Source: Polaribacter sp. IC073 | Lineage (GTDB): Bacteria; Bacteroidota; Bacteroidia; Flavobacteriales; Flavobacteriaceae | Length of the DNA: 64,000 nt | Direction: 5' to 3' | Assembly: GCF_007997075.1 (NCBI RefSeq) | Contig: NZ_VORS01000001.1 | Span: forward strand, 248,001-312,000 | Shown here: positions 7,667 through 15,598 of the stretch, piece after piece | Layout: every line of letters begins with the position of its first letter | How positions within the stretch are numbered: position 1 is the first letter of the stretch | Position numbers and translations under genes: made by a program | The notes under the pieces: model-generated | Databases searched by the model: none | Told to the model about the DNA's origin: nothing | What the model saw: the letters and a program-made list of their open reading frames with translations, nothing else

Positions 7667-8533
7667 ATGATTCAATCTATGACTGGTTATGGAAAAGCAG
7701 TTTTACAATTGCCAACCAAAAAAGTAACTATAGAAATTAAATCTTTAAACAGTAAAAATTTAGATTTAAACGTACGAATTCCTTCTTATTACAAAGAAAA
7801 GGAATTAGCTGTTCGTAAAAAGTTAGCCAGCTCTTTGGTAAGAGGAAAAGTAGATTTTTCTATTTACGTAGAAATGACGGCAGACGAAACTTCTACAACG
7901 GTAAATAAAACGGTTGTAAAACAATACATAGAACAGTTAAGAAACACCATTTTGTTAGCTTCTAACGATGATGTTGAATTGCTGAAAATGGCTATAAGAA
8001 TGCCAGATGCATTATCTACAGAAAGAGAAGAATTAGATGAAAATGAATGGGACCTTATCAATGAAAATATAGACATTGCAATTAAAGAAATTGTACAATA
8101 TAGAGTTGATGAAGCGGCTTCTTTAGAGATCGATTTTAAAGAAAGAATTACAAACATTAATACGTATTTAGAAGAAGTAAAAGCACTAGATAACGATAGA
8201 GTAGAAAACGTAAAAACGCGTTTAAAAAAGGCTATTGATGATCTAAAAGTAGATACAGACGAAAATCGTTTTGAGCAGGAATTAATTTATTATCTAGAAA
8301 AATTAGATATTAATGAAGAGAAGGTTCGTTTGGCAAATCATTTAGATTATTTCTTACAAACATTGGCTTCAGAAGATTCTAATGGTAAAAAATTAGGTTT
8401 TATTGTTCAAGAAATGGGCCGTGAAATTAACACCACAGGTTCTAAAGCAAATTATGCACCAATGCAAAAAGCAGTTATTCAAATGAAAAACGAGCTAGAA
8501 CAGATTAAAGAACAAATATTAAACGTATTATAA
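7667..8533 (+). CDS. YicC/YloC-family endoribonuclease
   Basis: 288 aa, starts with the signature MIQSMTGYGKA and ends with the conserved block GKKLGFIVQEMGREINTTGSKAN (quoted here in two overlapping parts: GKKLGFIVQEMGRE, INTTGSKAN). The family includes E. coli YicC, a metal-dependent endoribonuclease; the C-terminal block is the DUF1732 region. First gene of a run yicC-gmk-nadD; yicC next to gmk is widely conserved. Cytoplasmic. Confidence 0.92.
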   Translation: MIQSMTGYGKAVLQLPTKKVTIEIKSLNSKNLDLNVRIPSYYKEKELAVRKKLASSLVRGKVDFSIYVEMTADETSTTVNKTVVKQYIEQLRNTILLASNDDVELLKMAIRMPDALSTEREELDENEWDLINENIDIAIKEIVQYRVDEAASLEIDFKERITNINTYLEEVKALDNDRVENVKTRLKKAIDDLKVDTDENRFEQELIYYLEKLDINEEKVRLANHLDYFLQTLASEDSNGKKLGFIVQEMGREINTTGSKANYAPMQKAVIQMKNELEQIKEQILNVL

Positions 8534-8607
8534 AAATTTCAATACTATTTTATTAGACATTCCTTTCTGTCTTTTAGAGTGAAATTTAGAAATCATAATT
8601 TTAGAAA

Positions 8608-9210
8608 ATGAAAGATTTTAAAGGAAAACTATTTGTGTTTTCAGCACCTTCTGGCTCAGGAAAAACCACCATTGTTCGTCATTTATTAAAACAAAAAAAA
8701 TTTAATTTAGAGTTTTCTATTTCTGCAACGTCTAGAGAACCTAGAGGTTTTGAAAAAGATGGTGAAGATTATTATTTTATCGACCTAAAAGATTTTAAAA
8801 ATAAAATTAAAAGTGATGAGTTTTTAGAGTGGGAAGAAGTTTACAGAGATAATTTCTACGGAACTTTAAAAAGTGAGGTAGAACGTATTTGGGCATTAAA
8901 AAAACACGTTATTTTTGATATTGATGTTGTTGGTGGCTTAAGAATTAAAAAGAAGTTTCCTAACGAAACCTTATCTGTTTTTGTAAAACCACCAAGTGTA
9001 GATGAATTAAAAATCCGTTTAAAAAAGCGTAAAACAGAAAGTGAAGAAAAAATAAATATGCGCATTGCAAAAGCTTCTGTAGAATTAGCTACAGCACCTC
9101 AATTTGATAAAATCATTAAAAATTACGATTTACATGTTGCTCTAGAAGAAGCAGAAGAATTAATGAGTGCGTTTTTGGAATTAGAAAAAGAGCCAAAAAC
9201 AAACAGCTAA
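8608..9210 (+). CDS. gmk: Guanylate kinase
   Basis: 200 aa. Phosphorylates GMP to GDP with ATP. The P-loop SAPSGSGKTTIV lies at residues 11-22; the GMP-binding region includes ATSREPRGFEKDGEDYYF and the lid follows near SVFVKPPSVDELKIRL. Length is typical. It follows yicC by 74 bp and precedes nadD by 10 bp, all on the plus strand. Confidence 0.95.
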   Translation: MKDFKGKLFVFSAPSGSGKTTIVRHLLKQKKFNLEFSISATSREPRGFEKDGEDYYFIDLKDFKNKIKSDEFLEWEEVYRDNFYGTLKSEVERIWALKKHVIFDIDVVGGLRIKKKFPNETLSVFVKPPSVDELKIRLKKRKTESEEKINMRIAKASVELATAPQFDKIIKNYDLHVALEEAEELMSAFLELEKEPKTNS

Positions 9211-9220
9211 AAGCAAAAAA

Positions 9221-9802
9221 ATGAAAATCGGTTTATATTTTGGCACCTTTAATCCAATTCATATTGGACATTTAATTATTGCCAATCACATGGTAGAAAA
9301 TTCAGATTTAGATGAAATCTGGATGGTTGTAACGCCTCATAATCCGTTTAAAAAGAAAAACTCATTGCTAGACAACCATCATCGTTTAGAATTGGTTTAC
9401 AAAGCAACAGAAGATTATCTAAATATAAAACCTTCTGATATTGAGTTTAAATTACCGCAACCCAACTACACTGTTTATACATTAGCTCATATTTCTGAGC
9501 TTTATAAAGACAAAGAGTTTTGTTTGATTATGGGCGAAGACAATTTGAAAAGTTTTCATAAATGGAAAAATTTTGAAACCATTTTAGAACACCATCATAT
9601 TTATGTTTATCCAAGAATTTCTGAAGGAAAAATAGAAACACAATTTGATGATCATCCTAAAATTCACAGAGTAGCAGCACCCATTGTACAAATTTCTTCT
9701 ACGATGATAAGAAACGGAATTAAAGACGGTAAAAACGTGAAACCTATGTTAACAAAAGAAGTTTGGAACTATATAGACCAAATGAATTTTTATAGGAAAT
9801 AA
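9221..9802 (+). CDS. nadD: Nicotinate-nucleotide adenylyltransferase
   Basis: 193 aa; forms nicotinate adenine dinucleotide from NaMN and ATP in NAD synthesis. The nucleotidyltransferase signature GTFNPIHIGHL is at residues 8-18 and the second signature ISSTMIRNGI near residue 164. Ten bp behind gmk, so co-transcribed with gmk and probably yicC. Confidence 0.95.
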   Translation: MKIGLYFGTFNPIHIGHLIIANHMVENSDLDEIWMVVTPHNPFKKKNSLLDNHHRLELVYKATEDYLNIKPSDIEFKLPQPNYTVYTLAHISELYKDKEFCLIMGEDNLKSFHKWKNFETILEHHHIYVYPRISEGKIETQFDDHPKIHRVAAPIVQISSTMIRNGIKDGKNVKPMLTKEVWNYIDQMNFYRK

Positions 9803-9821
9803 CTTCACTTAAAATTCGTTG

Positions 9822-9829
9822 TATATTTG
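9822..9829 (+). promoter_or_regulatory. Putative -7 element of the M23 peptidase operon
   Basis: TATATTTG matches TAnnTTTG and lies 20 nt upstream of the TTG start at 9850. No clear -33 box. Confidence 0.45.
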
Positions 9830-9849
9830 TAAATATTCAAACAATTATT

Positions 9850-10716
9850 TTGGCAAAAAACGATCAAAAAAAAGGCAAATTTAAACAAAAACTAACTGAC
9901 AAGTACAGGTTGGTTGTATTAAACGAAGATACATTCGAAGAGCGTTTTTCATTAAAACTATCTAGATTAAACGTCTTTGTTTTGGGAGGTGTTTTCTCTA
10001 TTTTATTAGTTGCCATAACTACCGTTATCATTGCATTTACCCCCATTAAAGAGTACATTCCTGGTTATTCTTCTTCGAAATTAAAAGCAGCTGCTATTAA
10101 CTTAACATTCGAAGCAGATTCTTTAAAGCAAAAGTTAGCAATTCTAGAAAATTACACAAAAGCACTAAGACCGGTTCTTACAGGTGAGATAACTTCCGAA
10201 GAAGTAGATTCTCTTCAAATAGAAGCAAGACAATCTGTATTAGAAGAAAGTGAATTAAACCCTACTAAAGAAGATTCTTTGTTTCGAGAAAAAGTAGACA
10301 GAGAAACTCGTTTTGCTATTTTAAACAATTCTAAAAGTAACGTGAAAATTGTGTTTTTTGCTCCTCTGACAGGTAATATCTCTCAAGATTTCGATGTGAA
10401 TTCTAAACATTTTGCGATAGATATTGTTGCAAAAACAGGCACACCAATTAAAGCTGCCGCAGACGGCACTGTTATTTTCTCTGGTTGGAGCGCAGAAACT
10501 GGTTATACCATTCTTCTAAAACATAATAAAGATTATATTTCTGTGTATAAACACAACGGAAACTTACTAAAACAACAAGGTGATTTTGTGAAATCTGGCG
10601 AAGTAATTGCTAGTGTGGGTTCTACAGGAGAACTTTCTACAGGACCGCATTTACATTTCGAACTTTGGAAAGGCGGTTATGCCGTAAACCCAACAAATTT
10701 TATAGACTTTAAATAA
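9850..10716 (+). CDS. Membrane-anchored M23 family metallopeptidase (LytM-type)
   Basis: 288 aa starting at a TTG codon (no nearby in-frame ATG). A basic cytoplasmic N-terminus (residues 1-38) is followed by one transmembrane helix (about 41-63), a coiled-coil-like linker (80-125) and a C-terminal LytM/M23 domain (about 175-288). Zinc ligands are present: HFAID (H and D) and GPHLHFELW. The family cleaves peptidoglycan cross-links or acts as an activator; here the metal site is intact, so a periplasmic endopeptidase is likely. Its stop overlaps the start of the GH3 gene by one base (TAATG), implying translational coupling. Confidence 0.88.
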   Translation: MAKNDQKKGKFKQKLTDKYRLVVLNEDTFEERFSLKLSRLNVFVLGGVFSILLVAITTVIIAFTPIKEYIPGYSSSKLKAAAINLTFEADSLKQKLAILENYTKALRPVLTGEITSEEVDSLQIEARQSVLEESELNPTKEDSLFREKVDRETRFAILNNSKSNVKIVFFAPLTGNISQDFDVNSKHFAIDIVAKTGTPIKAAADGTVIFSGWSAETGYTILLKHNKDYISVYKHNGNLLKQQGDFVKSGEVIASVGSTGELSTGPHLHFELWKGGYAVNPTNFIDFK

Positions 10717-12215
10717 TGAGTATCAAATCTTTTTTTGCCATTCCGTTTGCTAAAATTGCAACTAAAAAAGTCTTTAAATGGGCTAATAACCCGCATGAAA
10801 CACAAGAAAAAGTCTTTAAAAATTTAATATCTAAAGGAAGTAAAACAGCTTTTGGAAAAGATCATAATTTCGAAGATATTGCTACTTATGAAGATTTTAA
10901 AAAACAAGTAAAAGTAACAGATTACGAAGGTTTAAGAAAATATGTAGATAGAGTTGTAGCCGGAGAAGCTGATGTTCTCTGGACAGGGAAGCCACTGTAT
11001 TTTGCTAAAACTTCGGGTACAACTTCGGGTGCAAAGTACATACCAATTACCAAAGAGTCTATGCCAACGCATATTAAAGCAGCAAGAAATGCCATGTTGT
11101 TTTATATTGTTGAAAAAAATGATGCGAGTTTTGTTGATGGAAAAATGATCTTCTTACAAGGGAGCCCTGTTTTAGAAGATAAAAATGGCGTTAAATTAGG
11201 AAGGTTAAGCGGCATTGCAGCACATTACGTACCTAATTATTTATTGAAAAATAGATTACCAAGTTGGGAAACCAATTGTATTGAAGATTGGGATACAAAA
11301 GTAAATGCAATTGTAGAAGAGACCGTAAACGAAGACATGTCTGTAATTAGCGGAATACCTTCTTGGGTACAAATGTATTTCGAAAAACTGATTGAAAAAA
11401 CGGGTAAATCGGTTTCAGAATTATTCCAAAATTTTAATTTCTTTATTTATGGTGGCGTAAATTTTGAACCTTATAAAAATAAGTTTGAGAGTTTAATTGG
11501 CAAAAAGATAGATTATATCGAATTATATCCTGCCTCAGAAGGGTTTATTGCGTATCAAGACTCACAAACCGAAAAAGGAATGTTGCTGCAATTAGATTCT
11601 GGAATTTTCTATGAATTTATTCCTGCCAGTGAATTTTTTGAAGAAAACCCAACAAGAATCTCTCTAAGAGATGTAAAAATTGGTGTGAATTACGTGATTA
11701 TTTTAAACACAACTGCGGGTCTTTGGGGGTATAATATTGGTGACACTGTAGAGTTTACTTCAACAAAACCTTATAGAATAAAGGTTACAGGAAGAATTAA
11801 ACATTTTATTTCTGCCTTTGGCGAACACGTTATTGGTAAAGAAGTAGAAAAGGCTTTGAATGATGCTATAAAAGGAACACCCATTAATATTAGCGAATTT
11901 ACAGTTGCGCCACAAGTAAATGCAACCGATGGTTTGCCTTATCATGAATGGTTTATAGAGTTTGAAAATGAGCCTAAAAACATGGAAGAATTTGCACAAA
12001 AAGTAGATGGTTCTATGCAAGAACAGAATATTTATTATTTCGATTTGATTGAAGGAAAAATATTACGTCCTTTAGTAATTAGAAAAGTAAAAAAAGGTGG
12101 CTTTCATGAATACATGAAATCTATTGGTAAATTTGGCGGACAAAATAAAATTCCGCAACTGTCTGATAATAGAAAAATCGCAGACGTTTTAGATAATTTT
12201 TTAATTGAAGAATAA
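10716..12215 (+). CDS. GH3-family acyl-adenylating (auxin-responsive promoter type) protein
   Basis: 499 aa, full-length GH3 family. Contains the ANL-superfamily nucleotide-binding motif KTSGTTSGAKYIPIT near residue 102 and LYPASEGF, NIGDTVEFTS and VTGRIKHFISAFGEH further on. In plants GH3 enzymes conjugate amino acids to acyl acids such as auxin by way of an acyl-AMP. The bacterial substrate is unknown. Starts on the stop of the M23 gene. A 27-codon membrane peptide gene follows by 15 bp. Probably cytoplasmic; no signal peptide. Confidence 0.9.
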   Translation: MSIKSFFAIPFAKIATKKVFKWANNPHETQEKVFKNLISKGSKTAFGKDHNFEDIATYEDFKKQVKVTDYEGLRKYVDRVVAGEADVLWTGKPLYFAKTSGTTSGAKYIPITKESMPTHIKAARNAMLFYIVEKNDASFVDGKMIFLQGSPVLEDKNGVKLGRLSGIAAHYVPNYLLKNRLPSWETNCIEDWDTKVNAIVEETVNEDMSVISGIPSWVQMYFEKLIEKTGKSVSELFQNFNFFIYGGVNFEPYKNKFESLIGKKIDYIELYPASEGFIAYQDSQTEKGMLLQLDSGIFYEFIPASEFFEENPTRISLRDVKIGVNYVIILNTTAGLWGYNIGDTVEFTSTKPYRIKVTGRIKHFISAFGEHVIGKEVEKALNDAIKGTPINISEFTVAPQVNATDGLPYHEWFIEFENEPKNMEEFAQKVDGSMQEQNIYYFDLIEGKILRPLVIRKVKKGGFHEYMKSIGKFGGQNKIPQLSDNRKIADVLDNFLIEE

Positions 12216-12230
12216 CAAGAGATACACAAA

Positions 12231-12314
12231 ATGGGAGATTATTTATTTTTAGTTTTAGCAATAGGATTGGTTATTGTTTACTTTTACAACAAATACAGAA
12301 ACAAACGTCGTTAA
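12231..12314 (+). CDS. 27-residue single-pass membrane peptide
   Basis: Short ORF directly behind the GH3 gene: starts MGDYLFLVLAIGLVIVYFYN and ends KYRNKRR. It has one hydrophobic helix (residues 4-19) and a strongly basic tail, so the inside-positive rule places the C-terminus in the cytoplasm. All 27 codons are consistent with the local codon use. It lies 15 bp after the GH3 stop, in the same operon position where small membrane regulators are often found. I do not recognise the family; absence of any competing ORF and the perfect helix-plus-tail layout make translation plausible but unproven. Confidence 0.6.
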   Translation: MGDYLFLVLAIGLVIVYFYNKYRNKRR

Positions 12315-12392
12315 CATTTTACCAAAAATAATACGCAGAGTCGCTTTAAAAACACATTTTAAAAGTGATTTCAAACATCAATAAAAACACAA

Positions 12393-12842
12393 ATGAGTAC
12401 AATTAGAATCACAAAACAATTCAATTTTGAAACGGGTCATGCTTTATACGGTTATGATGGAAAATGTAAAAATGTTCACGGACATTCTTACAAACTTTCT
12501 GTAACAGTTTCTGGAAAACCAATTACAGACAATGCCAATGTAAAATTTGGAATGGTCATAGATTTTAGTGACCTAAAGAAAATTGTGAACGAAGAAATTG
12601 TAGATATTTTCGACCACGCAACAGTTTTCAATAAAAACACACCACATGTTGAGCTTGCAAAAGAGTTAATGGATAGAGATCATCATGTATTATTGGTAGA
12701 TTACCAGCCAACTAGTGAAATGATGGTGATTGATTTTGCAAAGAAAATTAAGCGTAGATTACCAAACAACATCAAATTACATTCGATGAAATTACAAGAA
12801 ACAGACTCTAGTTTTGCCGAATGGTATGCTAGTGAGAACTAA
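12393..12842 (+). CDS. queD: 6-carboxytetrahydropterin synthase / PTPS-family protein
   Basis: 149 aa. QueD makes 6-carboxy-5,6,7,8-tetrahydropterin from 7,8-dihydroneopterin triphosphate in queuosine synthesis. Zinc-binding histidines are visible in FETGHALYGYDGKCKNVHGHSY (quoted in parts: FETGHALYG, KCKNVHGHSY), where the Cys of KCKNVHGH is the catalytic cysteine position; a later pair is FDHATVF and KLQETDSSFAEWY with the Glu. The PTPS fold family also includes eukaryotic-type synthases; the Cys-x3-HGH spacing fits QueD. No other queuosine genes are in the window. Confidence 0.85.
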   Translation: MSTIRITKQFNFETGHALYGYDGKCKNVHGHSYKLSVTVSGKPITDNANVKFGMVIDFSDLKKIVNEEIVDIFDHATVFNKNTPHVELAKELMDRDHHVLLVDYQPTSEMMVIDFAKKIKRRLPNNIKLHSMKLQETDSSFAEWYASEN

Positions 12843-12854
12843 TTTTGTAACATA

Positions 12855-12890
12855 TTTTAGTATTTACCTACTAATAAGTAAATACTAAAA
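12855..12890. repeat. 13-bp perfect inverted repeat after queD
   Basis: TTTTAGTATTTAC (12855-12867) and GTAAATACTAAAA (12878-12890) are exact complements around a 10-nt loop. It sits 13 bp after the queD stop and 82 bp before the end of pth on the other strand. There is no T-run on either side beyond the stem itself, so it is not a standard terminator, though it may shape both convergent 3' ends. Confidence 0.6.
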
Positions 12891-12971
12891 ATGAAAGAAC
12901 TCCTACTAAAATTTAAAAGATTCTATACGTGTGAGGTAAAAAGTTTTAAGAAAATTTTGGGTATAAAGTAA

Positions 12972-13538
12972 TTATTTACCATTAAATTCATTCATTGTAT
13001 TTGCTAAACCTGCAGTACCAAATGAGGTAATAATTTTTGATGAAAGCGGTAAGCGCTCAATTAACTGGCTAGTTTCTTCTTTACTCCATTCTCCAAGAAC
13101 AAAATCTGCTTGTCTTCCTTTGGGATAATTTGCACCAACACCAAATCTAAAACGAGCGTATTCTTGAGTGTTTAATACCTCTTGAATATCTTTTAAGCCA
13201 TTGTGTCCGCCAGCAGAACCTTTGGCTTTTACACGTATTGTACCAAAGTCTATATGCACATCATCTGTAACTACTAAAATATTTTCTACAGATATATTTT
13301 CTTTATCCATCCAATATTTTACAGCTTTACCGCTTAAATTCATAAATGTACTTGGTTTTAAAAGGATAAAAGTTCTTCCTTTTAATCTAAAAGTAGCAAC
13401 ATCTCCTAATTTTTCTGTTTCAAAAGTTGCTTTGTGTTCTTCTGCAACCTCATCAACAATCTTAAAACCAATATTATGGCGTGTATTCGTGTATGTAGCA
13501 CCAATATTTCCTAAACCAATAATTAAAAACTTTTTCAT
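12972..13538 (-). CDS. pth: Peptidyl-tRNA hydrolase
   Basis: 188 aa from the ATG at 13538. Cleaves peptidyl-tRNA released from stalled ribosomes. Starts MKKFLIIGLGNIGATYTNTR with the substrate-site Asn11 and catalytic His in RHNIGF, and Asp in VVTDDVHIDFG; GSAGGHNGLKDI follows. An earlier ATG at 13601 would add 21 residues (MRFKNLFFKL...), but Pth proteins begin at the GLGN strand and are 185-195 aa, so I take the later start. Follows rplY with a terminator between them. Confidence 0.93.
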   Translation of the reverse strand: MKKFLIIGLGNIGATYTNTRHNIGFKIVDEVAEEHKATFETEKLGDVATFRLKGRTFILLKPSTFMNLSGKAVKYWMDKENISVENILVVTDDVHIDFGTIRVKAKGSAGGHNGLKDIQEVLNTQEYARFRFGVGANYPKGRQADFVLGEWSKEETSQLIERLPLSSKIITSFGTAGLANTMNEFNGK

Positions 13539-13612
13539 CAATTCTTCTTTCGCTTCAACTTTAATTCTTAATAATTTAAAAAATAAATTTTTAAACCTCA
13601 TTTTACAAAAAT

Positions 13613-13643
13613 AAAAAAAGCGTTACAACATGTAACGCTTTTT
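13613..13643 (-). terminator. Terminator between rplY and pth (bidirectional stem)
   Basis: AAAAAGCGTTACA (13615-13627) pairs with TGTAACGCTTTTT (13631-13643) with a 3-nt loop. On the minus strand it is followed by a T-run and lies 23 nt after the rplY stop, so it likely ends the prs-rplY transcript. Confidence 0.85.
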
Positions 13644-13665
13644 ATAAATTCTATTTTAAAAAAAA

Positions 13666-14265
13666 TTATTCTGCAGCAGCTTCTGTAGTTTCTTCTTCTT
13701 CTTCGCCGTCATCTGCAGTTGCATTACGAGACGTTCTTACTTGTACGACAACAGTATTATCTGGGTGCATAAAAGTATAAGCATCACTAGATAATGAAGA
13801 AACAAGTAACTTTGCTCCAACTCTTAGTTTTGAAATATCTGCAGTTACAGAATCTGGTAAGTTAGCAGGTAAAGCCTTTATACTTAATTTACGGTTTGTA
13901 AAACGTAAAGAACCTCCATTTAAAACTCCTGGTGATGTCCCTTTTAATTTAACAGGAATCTTCATTGTAATTTCTTTATCATCAAATAACTGATAAAAAT
14001 CTGCATGTATGATTCTATCTGTTACTGGGTGATACTGAATATCTTTTAAGATTGCAGCTGTTTTTTCTCCATCAACATCAATTATTGCAGTATATACGTT
14101 TGGAGTGTACACCAAATGTCTAAATGCTAATTCTTCCGCTGAAAAATGCATAGGCTTATCTCCTCCGTATATAACGCAAGGAACCATACCAGCATTACGT
14201 AAGGCTTTCGTTGCTACTTTACCTACGCTTTCTCTTTTTGATCCTTTAATTGTAATTGATTTCAT
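13666..14265 (-). CDS. rplY: Large ribosomal subunit protein bL25 (Ctc family)
   Basis: 199 aa. Residues 1-90 are the 5S rRNA-binding L25 domain (starts [20 protein letters not shown]) and residues 95-180 the TL5/Ctc C-terminal beta domain with the signature [16 protein letters not shown] at the boundary. The tail is acidic ([15 protein letters not shown]), as in other Bacteroidota. It is 20 bp behind prs on the same strand; prs-rplY-pth is a commonly conserved order. Confidence 0.94.
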   Translation of the reverse strand: MKSITIKGSKRESVGKVATKALRNAGMVPCVIYGGDKPMHFSAEELAFRHLVYTPNVYTAIIDVDGEKTAAILKDIQYHPVTDRIIHADFYQLFDDKEITMKIPVKLKGTSPGVLNGGSLRFTNRKLSIKALPANLPDSVTADISKLRVGAKLLVSSLSSDAYTFMHPDNTVVVQVRTSRNATADDGEEEEETTEAAAE

Positions 14266-14285
14266 TACTTTGTTTTATTATTTAT

Positions 14286-15227
14286 TTACATTAAAAATTG
14301 TCCACTAATTGAAGTATTGTCTTGCACTTTATGCATAACATCAGCAAATAATGGCGCGCAAGATACAACTTTTATTTTAGAAGTCTCTTTCTTTAAAGGA
14401 ATTGTATCTGAAACAATTAACTCTGTTAAACCAGACTTTTCTATTTTATCATAAGCTTCTCCAGAAAGTATTGGGTGTGTACAAATTGCACGAACACTTA
14501 AAGCACCTCTTTCCATCATTAAATTTGCGGCATGTGCTAAAGTTCCTCCTGTATCTATCATATCATCTACAAGAATTACATTTTTCCCTTTCACATCTCC
14601 AATTAACTCCATGTGAGAAATTACATTGGCTTTTTTACGTTGTTTGTAACAAATTACAACATCGCAATGTAAGTGCTTAGAATATGCATATGCTCTTTTA
14701 GAACCTCCCATATCTGGTGATGCAATTGTTAAATTGTCTAACTTTAAACTTTTTATATAGGGCATAAAAATAGTTGAAGCAAATAAATGATCTACTGGCT
14801 TCTCGAAGAATCCTTGAATTTGATCTGCATGCAAATCCATCGTCATAATTCTAGTTGCACCTGCAGATTGTAATAGGTTTGCAACTAATTTTGCACCAAT
14901 AGCAACTCTTGGTTGATCTTTTCTATCTTGTCTTGCCCAACCAAAGTATGGCATAACTGCTGTAATGTGTCTTGCAGATGCTCTTTTAGCTGCATCTAAC
15001 ATTAAAAGCATTTCCATTAAATTGTCTGCATTCGGAAATGTAGACCCAATAATAAAAACACGTCTTCCTCTTACAGATTCTTCAAAAGCTGGTTGAAATT
15101 CTCCATCACTAAAATAGGTTGTTTTCACTTTTCCTAAAGATGTGTTGTACTCTTTTGCAATTTTTTCTGCCAAAACGGTGCTTTGTCTGCAGGCAAAAAG
15201 TTTTGGTGCTAATTGATTTGTAGGCAT
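14286..15227 (-). CDS. prs: Ribose-phosphate pyrophosphokinase
   Basis: 313 aa. Makes PRPP from ribose-5-phosphate and ATP, feeding purine, pyrimidine, NAD, histidine and tryptophan synthesis. N-terminal half has the ATP-binding loop with YFGWARQDRKDQPR and the metal site MDLHADQIQGFF; the C-terminal half has the PRPP motif VILVDDMIDTGGTL. Full length. Same strand as rplY, 20 bp upstream of it. Confidence 0.96.
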   Translation of the reverse strand: MPTNQLAPKLFACRQSTVLAEKIAKEYNTSLGKVKTTYFSDGEFQPAFEESVRGRRVFIIGSTFPNADNLMEMLLMLDAAKRASARHITAVMPYFGWARQDRKDQPRVAIGAKLVANLLQSAGATRIMTMDLHADQIQGFFEKPVDHLFASTIFMPYIKSLKLDNLTIASPDMGGSKRAYAYSKHLHCDVVICYKQRKKANVISHMELIGDVKGKNVILVDDMIDTGGTLAHAANLMMERGALSVRAICTHPILSGEAYDKIEKSGLTELIVSDTIPLKKETSKIKVVSCAPLFADVMHKVQDNTSISGQFLM

Positions 15228-15262
15228 TTAGATATAATTTATGTTGTGTTGTTGTGTAGCAA

Positions 15263-15270
15263 CAAAAGTA
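15263..15270 (-). promoter_or_regulatory. Putative -7 element of prs-rplY
   Basis: Minus-strand TACTTTTG matches TAnnTTTG, 36 nt upstream of the prs start. No clear -33 box. Confidence 0.45.
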
Positions 15271-15326
15271 GAAATTATTTATTTAGTTTCGAATTAATTT
15301 ATAGACTTTAAAATAAAATAATTTAA

Positions 15327-15334
15327 TATATTTG
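15327..15334 (+). promoter_or_regulatory. Putative -7 element of tRNA-Leu
   Basis: TATATTTG, perfect TAnnTTTG, ending 18 nt before the tRNA 5' end. This spacing fits a start of transcription a few bases upstream of the mature tRNA. Confidence 0.55.
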
Positions 15335-15352
15335 CAGTCCTATTAAATAATT

Positions 15353-15434
15353 GCTCAAGTGGCGGAATTGGTAGACGCGCTGGATTCAAAATCCAGTTTT
15401 TTCGGAAGTGCGGGTTCGATTCCCGCCTTGAGTA
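15353..15434 (+). tRNA. tRNA-Leu (anticodon CAA)
   Basis: 82-nt class II tRNA. Acceptor GCTCAAG (15353-15359) pairs with CTTGAGT before the discriminator A (15434), with a G-U first pair. D-loop contains GGAATTGGTAGAC; anticodon stem CTGGA/TCCAG encloses TTCAAAA, giving anticodon CAA for UUG codons. A long variable arm (about TTTTTTCGGAAGT) is present, as in tRNA-Leu, and the T-arm is GCGGG TTCGATT CCCGC. The 3' CCA is not encoded. Confidence 0.95.
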
Positions 15435-15440
15435 CAAAAA

Positions 15441-15474
15441 AAAACCTATTAATTTAACAATTAATAGGGTTTTT
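15441..15474 (+). terminator. Terminator after tRNA-Leu
   Basis: CCTATTAATT (15445-15454) pairs with AATTAATAGG (15459-15468), with flanking A- and T-runs (one bulged G). It begins 6 nt after the tRNA. Confidence 0.85.
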
Positions 15475-15598
15475 CATTTTTAAGCATCTATGCTATACAA
15501 GACACCTTAAATGTTTTCTGATTTTGTTTTAAGTAGTATCCCTTGTTTGGTAATTCTAACGTATATTTAAATCTTTTAAAAATCACAAATAATCAAGT

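Noticed and set aside
12891..12971. 26-codon ORF after the queD inverted repeat
   Set aside because: Short, basic, no recognisable pattern, ends 1 bp before the opposite pth stop. Could be chance in an AT-rich gap. Kept only as part of a finding.
13201..13614. 137-codon plus-strand ORF over pth
   Set aside because: Opposite to a well-conserved pth frame; composition is that of an antisense shadow.
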